6,957 bases of DNA from an uncultured Ruminococcus sp. GTDB lineage: Bacteria; Bacillota_A; Clostridia; Oscillospirales; Ruminococcaceae. Both the position numbers and the translations under genes were made by a program. Below, piece after piece: positions 1 to 5,246 of this stretch. The stretch covers positions 1 to 6,957 of the forward strand of contig CACZPE010000145.1 of the NCBI GenBank assembly GCA_902782875.1, in the 5' to 3' direction. The notes beneath the pieces are model-generated. The model saw nothing but the letters and a program-made list of their open reading frames with translations. It did not search any database and was not told the origin of the DNA. Every line of letters begins with the position of its first letter. Position 1 is the first letter of the stretch.

Positions 1-162
1 ACCATAGACATCTGCAAGGCGCTTGCATTTTTCTATATCGGGAACAGTTGCACCGCTTTCCCATTTTGCGTAAGCCTGACGGGATATTTCGATCTTTCCT
101 GCGATCTCTTCCTGCGAATAACCATGAATATTACGCAGTATGATAAGGTTTTCTTTAAGCAT
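1..162 (-). CDS. XRE-family helix-turn-helix transcriptional regulator, N-terminal part (runs off the window)
   Basis: Only the first 54 codons are in the window; the gene continues beyond position 1. The visible protein starts MLKENLIILRNIHGYSQEEI and is a textbook Cro/C1-type DNA-binding domain: helix 1 at about residues 3-12, the Q17-E-E-I-A helix 2, the recognition helix around S27-R28-Q29-A30-Y31-A32-K33-W34-E35, then SGATVPDIEKCKRLADVYG closing the fold. It should bind DNA as a dimer. The ATG at 162-160 is supported by a GAGGGA Shine-Dalgarno at 174-169, which overlaps the TGA stop of the upstream hydrolase gene (173-175), so the two are probably co-transcribed and translationally coupled. 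No promoter is visible directly in front of it. Because the C-terminal part is missing, it cannot be said whether it carries a membrane, cupin or other sensing domain. The family call is secure; its target is inferred to be the region upstream of the hydrolase. Confidence 0.93.
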   Translation of the reverse strand, partial: MLKENLIILRNIHGYSQEEIAGKIEISRQAYAKWESGATVPDIEKCKRLADVYG

Positions 163-172
163 TTATATTCCC

Positions 173-1234
173 TCATTTCAGCATTGAATCTACAGTATTG
201 ATATAAAACTGACTATGCGTTGTATGGATAAGATGATCGCTGTCCTCGGTCTCGACAAGCCTGCAGTTATCGCCGATATATGATACCGCACGTTCAGCCT
301 GTTCACGGGAAGCCGCACACAGATATGTTCCGTTATCTGCTTTGTTTTCTCTGGCGTGGATATATACGCACGGCACATTGATATCAGAAAGTATCTGCTC
401 ATGAGTGAAGCCATGATTCCACGTCAGATCATAGAACTTCTCACCATAGGCAAGATCATACTCCTCTGCAAACTGGAATACATACCATATCGAGGAAGGA
501 AGAAATCCTATCTTCACTGACTTTTCAGGGTGTTTGTCATGATAGCTCTGTGCATAATCTGCAATTCGCGGCATGGCGTCTTTCATAAACAGCTGTCCCC
601 AATAACAGTGACGCAGATAGTAGGCTTCCCAGCATTCGGTCTTATCTGAAATATTGTAGTCATGGACAGTTTTATATGTATCAAGATAAGCAAAGCTCTG
701 TTCCCAGCCCTCACCCTCGGTGCTGAAAACCGGCGGGTCTTCAAGCACTGCCCCTGCGATGTTTTCTCCGCCGTAGGCTGCGATATATGCCGCAGTCAAT
801 GCACCGTTGGAATGCCCTGCAACAACTGTCGGCTCACCGATGACTTCATTGATAAATGTGATGATATCATCACCGTTTACATCGATATAGTAAAGGCTCT
901 CATCGTGAGACGAACCGCCGTGTCCGTACACATCTACGGCGTAGATATGCCAGTTTTTACTGAGTTCAGGCAGGACAAGCGCATAGTCCTCCCATATTCC
1001 CATTTGTCCGTGAATAAGAAGAAGCGGCGGATTGTCATTTGTTACTTCACCATAATTGATGATATTTCCATTCGGTGCAGTAAACTGTTTTTCTTTTGCA
1101 CCTACGCTGTCAAGTGCTTTCTGATACTTGTCATACCAGTGGATATTGCGATACCAATAGATACCAAATAAAGCCGAAACAATTACGATCAGCGAAAGGA
1201 ATACTATTGCAGTTATTTTGATTGCCTTTTTCAT
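173..1234 (-). CDS. Membrane-anchored alpha/beta hydrolase
   Basis: A 353-residue serine hydrolase. Residues 1-6 are basic (MKKAIK), followed by one hydrophobic segment at about 8-27, which should anchor the protein in the membrane with the catalytic domain outside. The alpha/beta-hydrolase core shows the oxyanion strand LLLIHGQMG (H75-G76), the region AVDVYGHGGSS (about 99-109), and the nucleophile elbow G140-H-S142-N-G144. A helical cap probably occupies about 170-275 (rich in Trp and Tyr). The late acid is likely D300 and the base likely H334 in SDHLIH. The reaction is unknown; esterase, lipase-like or epoxide-hydrolase activities are all possible. The ATG at 1234 is chosen because AGGGGTGA lies just upstream of it; an in-frame ATG at 1294 would lie upstream of the P1 start site and has no such site. 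The gene precedes an XRE regulator by 10 bp and has two candidate promoters upstream. Fold and triad serine are firm; substrate is not known. Confidence 0.92.
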   Translation of the reverse strand: MKKAIKITAIVFLSLIVIVSALFGIYWYRNIHWYDKYQKALDSVGAKEKQFTAPNGNIINYGEVTNDNPPLLLIHGQMGIWEDYALVLPELSKNWHIYAVDVYGHGGSSHDESLYYIDVNGDDIITFINEVIGEPTVVAGHSNGALTAAYIAAYGGENIAGAVLEDPPVFSTEGEGWEQSFAYLDTYKTVHDYNISDKTECWEAYYLRHCYWGQLFMKDAMPRIADYAQSYHDKHPEKSVKIGFLPSSIWYVFQFAEEYDLAYGEKFYDLTWNHGFTHEQILSDINVPCVYIHARENKADNGTYLCAASREQAERAVSYIGDNCRLVETEDSDHLIHTTHSQFYINTVDSMLK

Positions 1235-1265
1235 AGAATCACCCCTGAGTTTGATCTCTATGAAA

Positions 1266-1294
1266 ATTGTAACACATGGTTGCGTGCTTATCAA
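1266..1294 (-). promoter_or_regulatory. Sigma-A promoter P1 of the hydrolase-XRE operon
   Basis: Read on the minus strand: -35 TTGATA (1294-1289), a 17-bp spacer, and -10 TACAAT (1271-1266) preceded by TG one base upstream (an extended -10). Predicted start is near 1259, giving a leader of about 25 nt before the ATG at 1234, which contains the ribosome binding site. An interrupted GGTTG...CAACC inverted repeat (1278-1296) lies over the spacer and -35, the usual position of a repressor site. Confidence 0.7.
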
Positions 1295-1310
1295 CCAACT
1301 GCACTTGTCA

Positions 1311-1358
1311 AATCTGATTGATATATGTTATGTGTGGTTGCATATATTCTATCAGATT
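1311..1358. repeat. Imperfect 17/18-bp inverted repeat in the hydrolase upstream region
   Basis: The left arm (1311-1327) is AATCTGATTGATATATG; the right arm (1341-1358), read on the opposite strand, is AATCTGATAGAATATATG. The arms agree over 8 bp at the outside and 7 bp at the inside, with a small unmatched step between, around a 13-nt centre. It is AT-rich and has no T tract, so it is not a convincing terminator. It covers the -10 and start point of P2, which suggests an operator. Confidence 0.6.
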
Positions 1359-1374
1359 ACACTCCAAAAGTCAA
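1346..1374 (-). promoter_or_regulatory. Second, distal sigma-A promoter P2 of the hydrolase-XRE operon
   Basis: Read on the minus strand: -35 TTGACT (1374-1369), a 17-bp spacer, and -10 TAGAAT (1351-1346) again preceded by TG one base upstream. The predicted start is near 1339. The -35 is embedded in a perfect 16-bp palindrome (1369-1384) and the -10 and start region lie inside an inverted repeat (1311-1358). It lies just downstream of the aldo-keto reductase terminator, so it is insulated from that operon. Weaker than P1 as a call because the match to consensus is slightly poorer and P1 alone would suffice. Confidence 0.5.
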
Positions 1375-1384
1375 TGCATTGACT
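1369..1384. promoter_or_regulatory. Perfect 16-bp palindrome, candidate operator
   Basis: AGTCAATGCATTGACT is its own reverse complement. It overlaps the -35 hexamer of candidate promoter P2 and lies between the terminator of the upstream operon and the hydrolase gene. Perfect symmetry without a spacer is the form expected of a binding site for a dimeric regulator such as the XRE protein of this operon. That assignment is inferred from position. Confidence 0.45.
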
Positions 1385-1420
1385 ATCCTCTGTGTCTGCA
1401 GTCCGTATAGACCTGTTATG

Positions 1421-1457
1421 AAAAAACCGACAAGATCCACAGTGGGATTTTGTCGGT
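1421..1457 (-). terminator. Rho-independent terminator of the nitroreductase-aldo-keto reductase operon
   Basis: Read on the minus strand, the sequence forms ACCGACAA-A-ATCC, a six-base loop CACTGT, then GGAT-C-TTGTCGGT, followed directly by a run of T (the A run at 1421-1426 on the plus strand). The stem has 12 pairs with a single mismatch. It starts 13 bp after the aldo-keto reductase stop codon, exactly where a terminator should be. Confidence 0.92.
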
Positions 1458-1470
1458 ATATTTATGAAGA

Positions 1471-2460
1471 TCATTTCGAGAGTCTGTCGATCTCGGCAAG
1501 CTCGTCTGCAGTAAATGTCGTGTTCTCTATAGCCTTGATGTTATCAAGTATCTGCCCGGGCTTTGATACTCCGATGAGCACAGATGTCACTGCCTTATCG
1601 TGCAGCAGCCATGCAAGAGCCATTTCCGCAAGAGTCTGGCCCCTGTTCCGGGCGATGTCGTTTAGCTTTCTGATATTATCCAGCTTATCGCCTGTGACCT
1701 GGTCCTCATGCAGGAATCTTCCGTCGGTGCGTATGCGGCTGTCTTCGGGGATACCGCCGAAATATCTGTCTGTCAGCATACCCTGTGCCAAGGGAGAGAA
1801 GCATATGATCCCCTTGCCGAGACGTGCGGAGGTATCCTTCAGACCGTTTTCCTCCACGGTGCGGTTGAGTATGTTATAGCAGTTCTGATTGATGATAAAC
1901 GGAACATGGCGGTCCCTGAGTATGGCCTCCGCTTTCTCAAGAGTAGCGCCGTCATAGTTTGAAAGCCCGACATACAGCGCCTTGCCGCTGCGCACTATCT
2001 GTTCGAGCGCCCCCATAGTTTCTTCAAGGGGAGTATCGGGATCCATGCGGTGATGATAGAAAATATCCACATAGTCAAGTCCCAGTCTTTTCAGTGACTG
2101 GTCAAGGCTTGCTATGAGATACTTCCTGCTGCCGTGGTCACCGTAGGGGCCTTCCCACATCTGATAACCCGCTTTTGTGGATATTATCAGCTCGTCGCGG
2201 TATGCGGAGAAATGCTCTTTCAGTATGCGCCCGAAATTGATCTCCGCGCTGCCGCCTTTGGGGCCGTAGTTGTTTGCAAGGTCAAAGTGTGTGATGCCGT
2301 TGTCGAATGCGGTAAAGCACATCTGCTCCATATTTGCATAGTTGCCCTTATCTCCGAAATTATGCCATAGTCCCAGTGATACCGCAGGAAGAAGGAGTCC
2401 GCTTTCGCCGCATCTGTTGTACTGCATATTGTCATAGCGCTTTTCATTTGCTGTATACAT
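1471..2460 (-). CDS. Aldo-keto reductase, YghZ-like (L-glyceraldehyde 3-phosphate / methylglyoxal reductase group)
   Basis: A 329-residue cytosolic NADPH-dependent reductase with an (alpha/beta)8 barrel. It closely resembles E. coli YghZ (AKR14): MQYNRCGESGLLLPAVSLGL, GITHFDLANNYGP, ELIISTKAGYQMW, SRKYLIASLDQSLKRLGLDY and SGKALYVGLSNY are all hallmarks of that group. The catalytic tetrad is D60, Y65, K96 and H137 (in HHR). The cofactor 2'-phosphate region is SVLIGVSKPGQILDN at about 293-307. YghZ-type enzymes reduce L-glyceraldehyde 3-phosphate and methylglyoxal; the exact substrate here is inferred. The protein is a little shorter at the C-terminus than the roughly 345-residue E. coli protein. 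The ATG at 2460 has an AAGGAGG site six bases upstream (2473-2467). It follows the nitroreductase gene with 37 bp between them and is closed by a strong terminator, so the two form an operon. Confidence 0.95.
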   Translation of the reverse strand: MYTANEKRYDNMQYNRCGESGLLLPAVSLGLWHNFGDKGNYANMEQMCFTAFDNGITHFDLANNYGPKGGSAEINFGRILKEHFSAYRDELIISTKAGYQMWEGPYGDHGSRKYLIASLDQSLKRLGLDYVDIFYHHRMDPDTPLEETMGALEQIVRSGKALYVGLSNYDGATLEKAEAILRDRHVPFIINQNCYNILNRTVEENGLKDTSARLGKGIICFSPLAQGMLTDRYFGGIPEDSRIRTDGRFLHEDQVTGDKLDNIRKLNDIARNRGQTLAEMALAWLLHDKAVTSVLIGVSKPGQILDNIKAIENTTFTADELAEIDRLSK

Positions 2461-2497
2461 ATTCTGCCTCCTTAAATGTCATATCGTGTATAAAACA

Positions 2498-3010
2498 TCA
2501 CATATATGTAACAGTCTCGCTCAGGGGCTTTCTGCTGCTGTGATTGGGGAGAGGTCCTGCGCCCTCTGCGGCATAGCCCAGGTCCATTACCATGAGTATC
2601 TCTTCATTTTCGGGGAGCCCCAGCTCTGCTGCCAGCTTATCGGGGTCGAGGAAGTTGATCCAGCAGCTGTCAACACCTTCATCAGCGGCGGCAAGTATCA
2701 TATGTGTTGCCACTATTGTGGCATCCTCTATGCCCGAATCGCGCTTATCCCCGGGATAGGTGAATACATTTTTCTTGTCAAAAGCCACCACAAGCACGGT
2801 GGGTGCGCCATAGCGGCAGGGAGTACACGCATCGATCTTAGCAAGTGTTTCAGCGGACTGCAGGACATAGATATGCTGCTCCTGCAGATTCTTTGCAGTC
2901 GGAGCAAGTCGCCCTGCTTCAAGTATGGCGGTGAGCTTGTCGCTTTCCACCTGCAATGATGAATACTTCTTGCATGAGTATCTGTTTTTGATTACTTCTC
3001 TGAATTCCAT
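2498..3010 (-). CDS. Nitroreductase family protein (FMN-dependent oxidoreductase)
   Basis: A compact 170-residue member of the nitroreductase superfamily, likely a cytosolic homodimer with FMN between subunits, using NAD(P)H to reduce nitro, quinone or similar compounds. Family marks in order: the N-terminal FMN phosphate site R10-Y-S-C-K-K-Y; the LAPTAKNLQEQHIYVL segment (35-50) matching the usual P-S-A-x-N-x-Q-P-W stretch; YGAPTVLVV (67-75); the helix IEDATIVATHMILAAADEG (94-112) with the typical W118 shortly after; and the C-terminal LGYAAEG...SRKPLSETV (144-167) with the second FMN contact region. The ATG at 3010 is preferred over an in-frame ATG at 3073 because AGGAGG sits five bases before it (3021-3016). 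C62-T-P-C65 forms a CxxC, of unknown meaning. First gene of the operon with the aldo-keto reductase. True substrate cannot be told from sequence. Confidence 0.93.
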   Translation of the reverse strand: MEFREVIKNRYSCKKYSSLQVESDKLTAILEAGRLAPTAKNLQEQHIYVLQSAETLAKIDACTPCRYGAPTVLVVAFDKKNVFTYPGDKRDSGIEDATIVATHMILAAADEGVDSCWINFLDPDKLAAELGLPENEEILMVMDLGYAAEGAGPLPNHSSRKPLSETVTYM

Positions 3011-3062
3011 AATATCCTCCTGTACTGCGTTCATGATGTCAATGAATGGATTCGCTGACGAT

Positions 3063-3086
3063 TCTGCAGGCATAGATCCCTGCAGA
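3063..3086. promoter_or_regulatory. Perfect 8+8-bp inverted repeat in the nitroreductase leader, candidate operator or 5' hairpin
   Basis: TCTGCAGG (3063-3070) and CCTGCAGA (3079-3086) are exact reverse complements around an 8-nt centre. The element starts about 8 nt after the predicted nitroreductase start point (near 3094) and lies about 50 bp before its ATG. It has no T tract, so it is not a terminator. It could be a repressor site or a stabilising hairpin at the 5' end of the mRNA. Confidence 0.5.
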
Positions 3087-3100
3087 GTATCGCCGGGTAT

Positions 3101-3129
3101 ATTATACCATATATGTTCCTGATTTGCAA
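3101..3129 (-). promoter_or_regulatory. Sigma-A promoter of the nitroreductase-aldo-keto reductase operon
   Basis: Read on the minus strand: -35 TTGCAA (3129-3124), a 17-bp spacer, and a perfect TATAAT (3106-3101) preceded by TG one base upstream. Predicted start near 3094, giving an 84-nt leader before the ATG at 3010. Its -35 is 15 bp from the -35 of the divergent promoter, so the two promoters lie back to back and probably influence each other. Confidence 0.78.
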
Positions 3130-3144
3130 CAGTAACGATTATAC

Positions 3145-3173
3145 TTGATTATAGGACAGATATCTGCTATAAT
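3145..3173 (+). promoter_or_regulatory. Sigma-A promoter of the Gfo/Idh/MocA-lipoprotein-MATE-YlxP operon
   Basis: -35 TTGATT (3145-3150), a 17-bp spacer, and a perfect TATAAT (3168-3173) preceded by TG one base upstream. Predicted start is near 3180, giving a leader of about 63 nt. A small stem (TCCGC/GCGGA, loop AAAG, 3185-3198, extendable to 3180-3204) would sit at the very 5' end of the transcript. Confidence 0.82.
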
Positions 3174-3242
3174 ATATAAGAACATCCGCAAAGGCGGAAC
3201 GTTTATGATGACATACAAATGAAACATCAGGGAGGACTTATT

Positions 3243-4226
3243 ATGAAAAAGGTAAGATGGGGAATACTCGGTACTGCCAATATCGCAAGAGGCTGCACTA
3301 TACCCGGGATGAAGCTTGCAGAAAGCTGTGAGCTCTATGCCATAGCGGGGAGAAGTTTTGAAAAGGCTGAGGCTTTCAGAAAGGAATTCGGCTTTGAAAA
3401 GGCTTACGGCAGCTACGCCGAGCTTCTCGATGATGATAATGTTGAAGCTGTATATATCCCGCTTCCGAATGATATACACATCACATGGGTCAAGGCGGCA
3501 CTTGAAAAGGGCAAGCATGTGCTCTGCGAAAAGCCTCTCGCCCTGAAAGCCGCAGAGGCAAGGGATATGTTTGATACCGCGAAGAAGAACGGCGTTTTTC
3601 TTATGGAGGCATATGCCTATCTGCACAGCCCTTATGTTGAGAGCCTTAAAAATGATATAAAAAGCGGTCTGATCGGTGATGTGGATTTTATAGATACAGC
3701 ATTCATCACCCAGGGCTACAGAGAGGATTTCCGCCTTCACAGGGAAATGGGCGGCGGAGCTTTATATGATCTGGGCTGCTACTGCACAACGATGATATTG
3801 TCGCTGACGGATTCCGAGCCCGATATGGTCAGAGCCGAAGCGGAATTCTCGGATCTGGGAGTAGATCTTTCAACGACTGCTCTTATACGTTTCAGAAACG
3901 GCATGAGGGCTTCCTTCAATGTCGGCATGGTACTTGGTGTAAACACGAATTCACGATATGACAGGCTGTACATACACGGCACAAAGGGCAGCATACGCTC
4001 CGATGCGGAATACAACGGTCAGGGCGAGCTTGTCTACAGGATATTTACAGACGGCGGCGTTACGGAAAGACGCATCAGTGTTCCGCAGAATTACGCGCTT
4101 GAGACCGAGCAGCTGAACAGATGCATCCTGTACGGAGAAAAGCCCCATATCTCCGCAGAGTTCTCCATAAAGAACGCAGAGCTGATGGACAGCATATTCA
4201 AAGAAATAGGATACTACGAGCGTTAA
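3243..4226 (+). CDS. Gfo/Idh/MocA family NAD(P)-dependent oxidoreductase (dihydrodiol / D-xylose dehydrogenase type)
   Basis: A 327-residue cytosolic dehydrogenase. The N-terminal Rossmann domain (about 1-125) has the dinucleotide motif G7-I-L-G10-T-A12; the AVYIPLPNDIH strand (69-79) and the E96-K97-P98 signature follow. The C-terminal substrate and dimer domain (about 126-327) contains GGGALYDLGCY (170-180). K97, D176 and Y180 sit where the catalytic residues of mammalian dimeric dihydrodiol dehydrogenase lie, as I recall that family; inositol dehydrogenases have His in place of this Tyr. The closest type is therefore the dihydrodiol/NADP-xylose dehydrogenase subgroup, which oxidises or reduces cyclic sugars and related diols. 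The substrate is inferred only. The ATG at 3243 is chosen because GGGAGG lies seven bases upstream (3230-3235); an in-frame ATG at 3219 lacks a site. First gene of the plus-strand operon, with its own promoter at 3145-3173. Confidence 0.93.
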   Translation: MKKVRWGILGTANIARGCTIPGMKLAESCELYAIAGRSFEKAEAFRKEFGFEKAYGSYAELLDDDNVEAVYIPLPNDIHITWVKAALEKGKHVLCEKPLALKAAEARDMFDTAKKNGVFLMEAYAYLHSPYVESLKNDIKSGLIGDVDFIDTAFITQGYREDFRLHREMGGGALYDLGCYCTTMILSLTDSEPDMVRAEAEFSDLGVDLSTTALIRFRNGMRASFNVGMVLGVNTNSRYDRLYIHGTKGSIRSDAEYNGQGELVYRIFTDGGVTERRISVPQNYALETEQLNRCILYGEKPHISAEFSIKNAELMDSIFKEIGYYER

Positions 4227-4237
4227 GGATACATAAC

Positions 4238-4260
4238 GCATCATGTAATGTCCGTGATGC
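4238..4260. repeat. Small inverted repeat between the oxidoreductase and lipoprotein genes
   Basis: GCATCA (4238-4243) and TGATGC (4255-4260) are exact reverse complements around an 11-nt loop. There is no T run after it, so it does not look like a terminator; the lipoprotein ribosome binding site follows directly (AAGGGGTG, 4263-4270). It may be a processing or stability element, or chance. Confidence 0.3.
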
Positions 4261-4273
4261 ATAAGGGGTGTTT

Positions 4274-5170
4274 ATGAAAAGATCAGTTATTCTGGCAGCT
4301 GTGCTTCTTACAGGCTGTGCATCGGTACAGCCTGCGGCACAGCCAGAGCCTATGGACGAGGCGCCTGTATCGACAGTGGTACAGCAGACGACCACCACAG
4401 GCGAAACGACAGAAGAGATAAAGACAGAAACATCACTGACAGAGAGAACGGCCGTATCTACCGAGGAGATCATACTCCCCGATTATACCCGGGTATCGGA
4501 TGAAACGGGGGATGTTTTCACGGATATACAGCTGTGGTCAGATGAGAACGAGCTGCTTACATCGGAGGACCCGGAGATCATATGGTATGCCGAGATCCCC
4601 GTGAAATGCTGGCCCGAGATAGTGGGGCTGATAGATGCCGATACAGGCGAGGTCGCCGCGACGCTCAATGATATAGCCGATTATGAAAAATACGGCGGGG
4701 ATATCATGGGTGACGGCGTGTACAACTGCCGCTTCACGGTGGATACCGACATAAACACGGATGATGATGTGTCCGAACAGCGCACATACCGCTACTATGC
4801 CGAGTTTGCGGATGAAACGGGGATACACCGCTCGGAAATAAAAGAGATAGCGGTATACGAACCGTTCACCGAAAAGGAGCTCGGCGACATGGAAGCTGTC
4901 GATGAAGCGATACGTGAACTGATGGAGGATGAGGACTTCTTATCGCTTGATGTAGAAAGCAGATCGGAAAAGATGCTTGAGCTGCTTCACAGGCTGGCGG
5001 CGGAAGGAACTCCCGAACGTCCGTATCCGCTTATCATAGAGGACAGCATAGTCTGCAGCGGAGATCAGAATGAAATGATATCATATGAGCACATATGCGG
5101 CATACCATCAGGGATAGGGCTTGTGCCCCTTTCTTCGTATTCGACCGAACCCGGCCTGATGTACAACTGA
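4274..5170 (+). CDS. Uncharacterised lipoprotein with Thr-rich linker
   Basis: A 298-residue protein I cannot assign to a named family. The N-terminus MKRSVILAAVLLTGCAS is a short lipoprotein signal with lipobox L12-T13-G14-C15, so Cys15 should be lipidated and the protein tethered to the outer face of the membrane. Residues about 20-68 are a flexible linker rich in Thr, Glu and Pro. Residues about 80-195 are rich in beta strand and include D-A-D-T-G-E (121-126), GDIMGDGVYNCRFTV (142-156) and RYYAEFADETG (173-183). The GDGVY turn followed by strands resembles bacterial Ig-like surface domains; this is inferred. Residues about 198-245 look helical and very acidic, and a final short region contains three Cys-free strands around PYPLIIEDSIV before C261 and C275. 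Start: ATG 4274 after AAGGGGTG; a GTG at 4268 overlaps that site and is rejected. 47 bp after the oxidoreductase gene and 76 bp before the MATE gene. No transport or enzyme motif is seen. Confidence 0.85.
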   Translation: MKRSVILAAVLLTGCASVQPAAQPEPMDEAPVSTVVQQTTTTGETTEEIKTETSLTERTAVSTEEIILPDYTRVSDETGDVFTDIQLWSDENELLTSEDPEIIWYAEIPVKCWPEIVGLIDADTGEVAATLNDIADYEKYGGDIMGDGVYNCRFTVDTDINTDDDVSEQRTYRYYAEFADETGIHRSEIKEIAVYEPFTEKELGDMEAVDEAIRELMEDEDFLSLDVESRSEKMLELLHRLAAEGTPERPYPLIIEDSIVCSGDQNEMISYEHICGIPSGIGLVPLSSYSTEPGLMYN

Positions 5171-5246
5171 GTACAGGGAGTATGCGTAATGATATCCATG
5201 AAATGCTGTCAGGCAGAAAATCAGATGACAATACAGGGGAAATGAA

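Noticed and set aside
662..1171. A 169-codon plus-strand open frame, antisense to the hydrolase
   Set aside because: No domain, unusual Cys and Ile content, and no credible ribosome site; it mirrors the hydrolase.
1306..1311. A perfect TTGACA -35 hexamer on the minus strand in front of the hydrolase
   Set aside because: There is no -10-like hexamer 16-18 bp downstream; TTGATA at 1294-1289 pairs correctly with TACAAT.
1325..1879. A 184-codon open frame on the plus strand, antisense to the aldo-keto reductase gene
   Set aside because: It is Ser- and Cys-rich and low in complexity, crosses the terminator and promoter region, and lies opposite a gene with clear catalytic motifs.
3102..3740. A 212-codon open frame on the minus strand, antisense to the oxidoreductase gene
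   Set aside because: It spans the divergent promoter region, is rich in Cys and Ile with no recognisable domain, and lies opposite a well-supported gene; it is a by-product of that gene's codon use.
4268..4273. GTG start giving the lipoprotein two extra residues
   Set aside because: The GTG is part of the AAGGGGTG ribosome site; the ATG at 4274 gives a standard lipoprotein signal.
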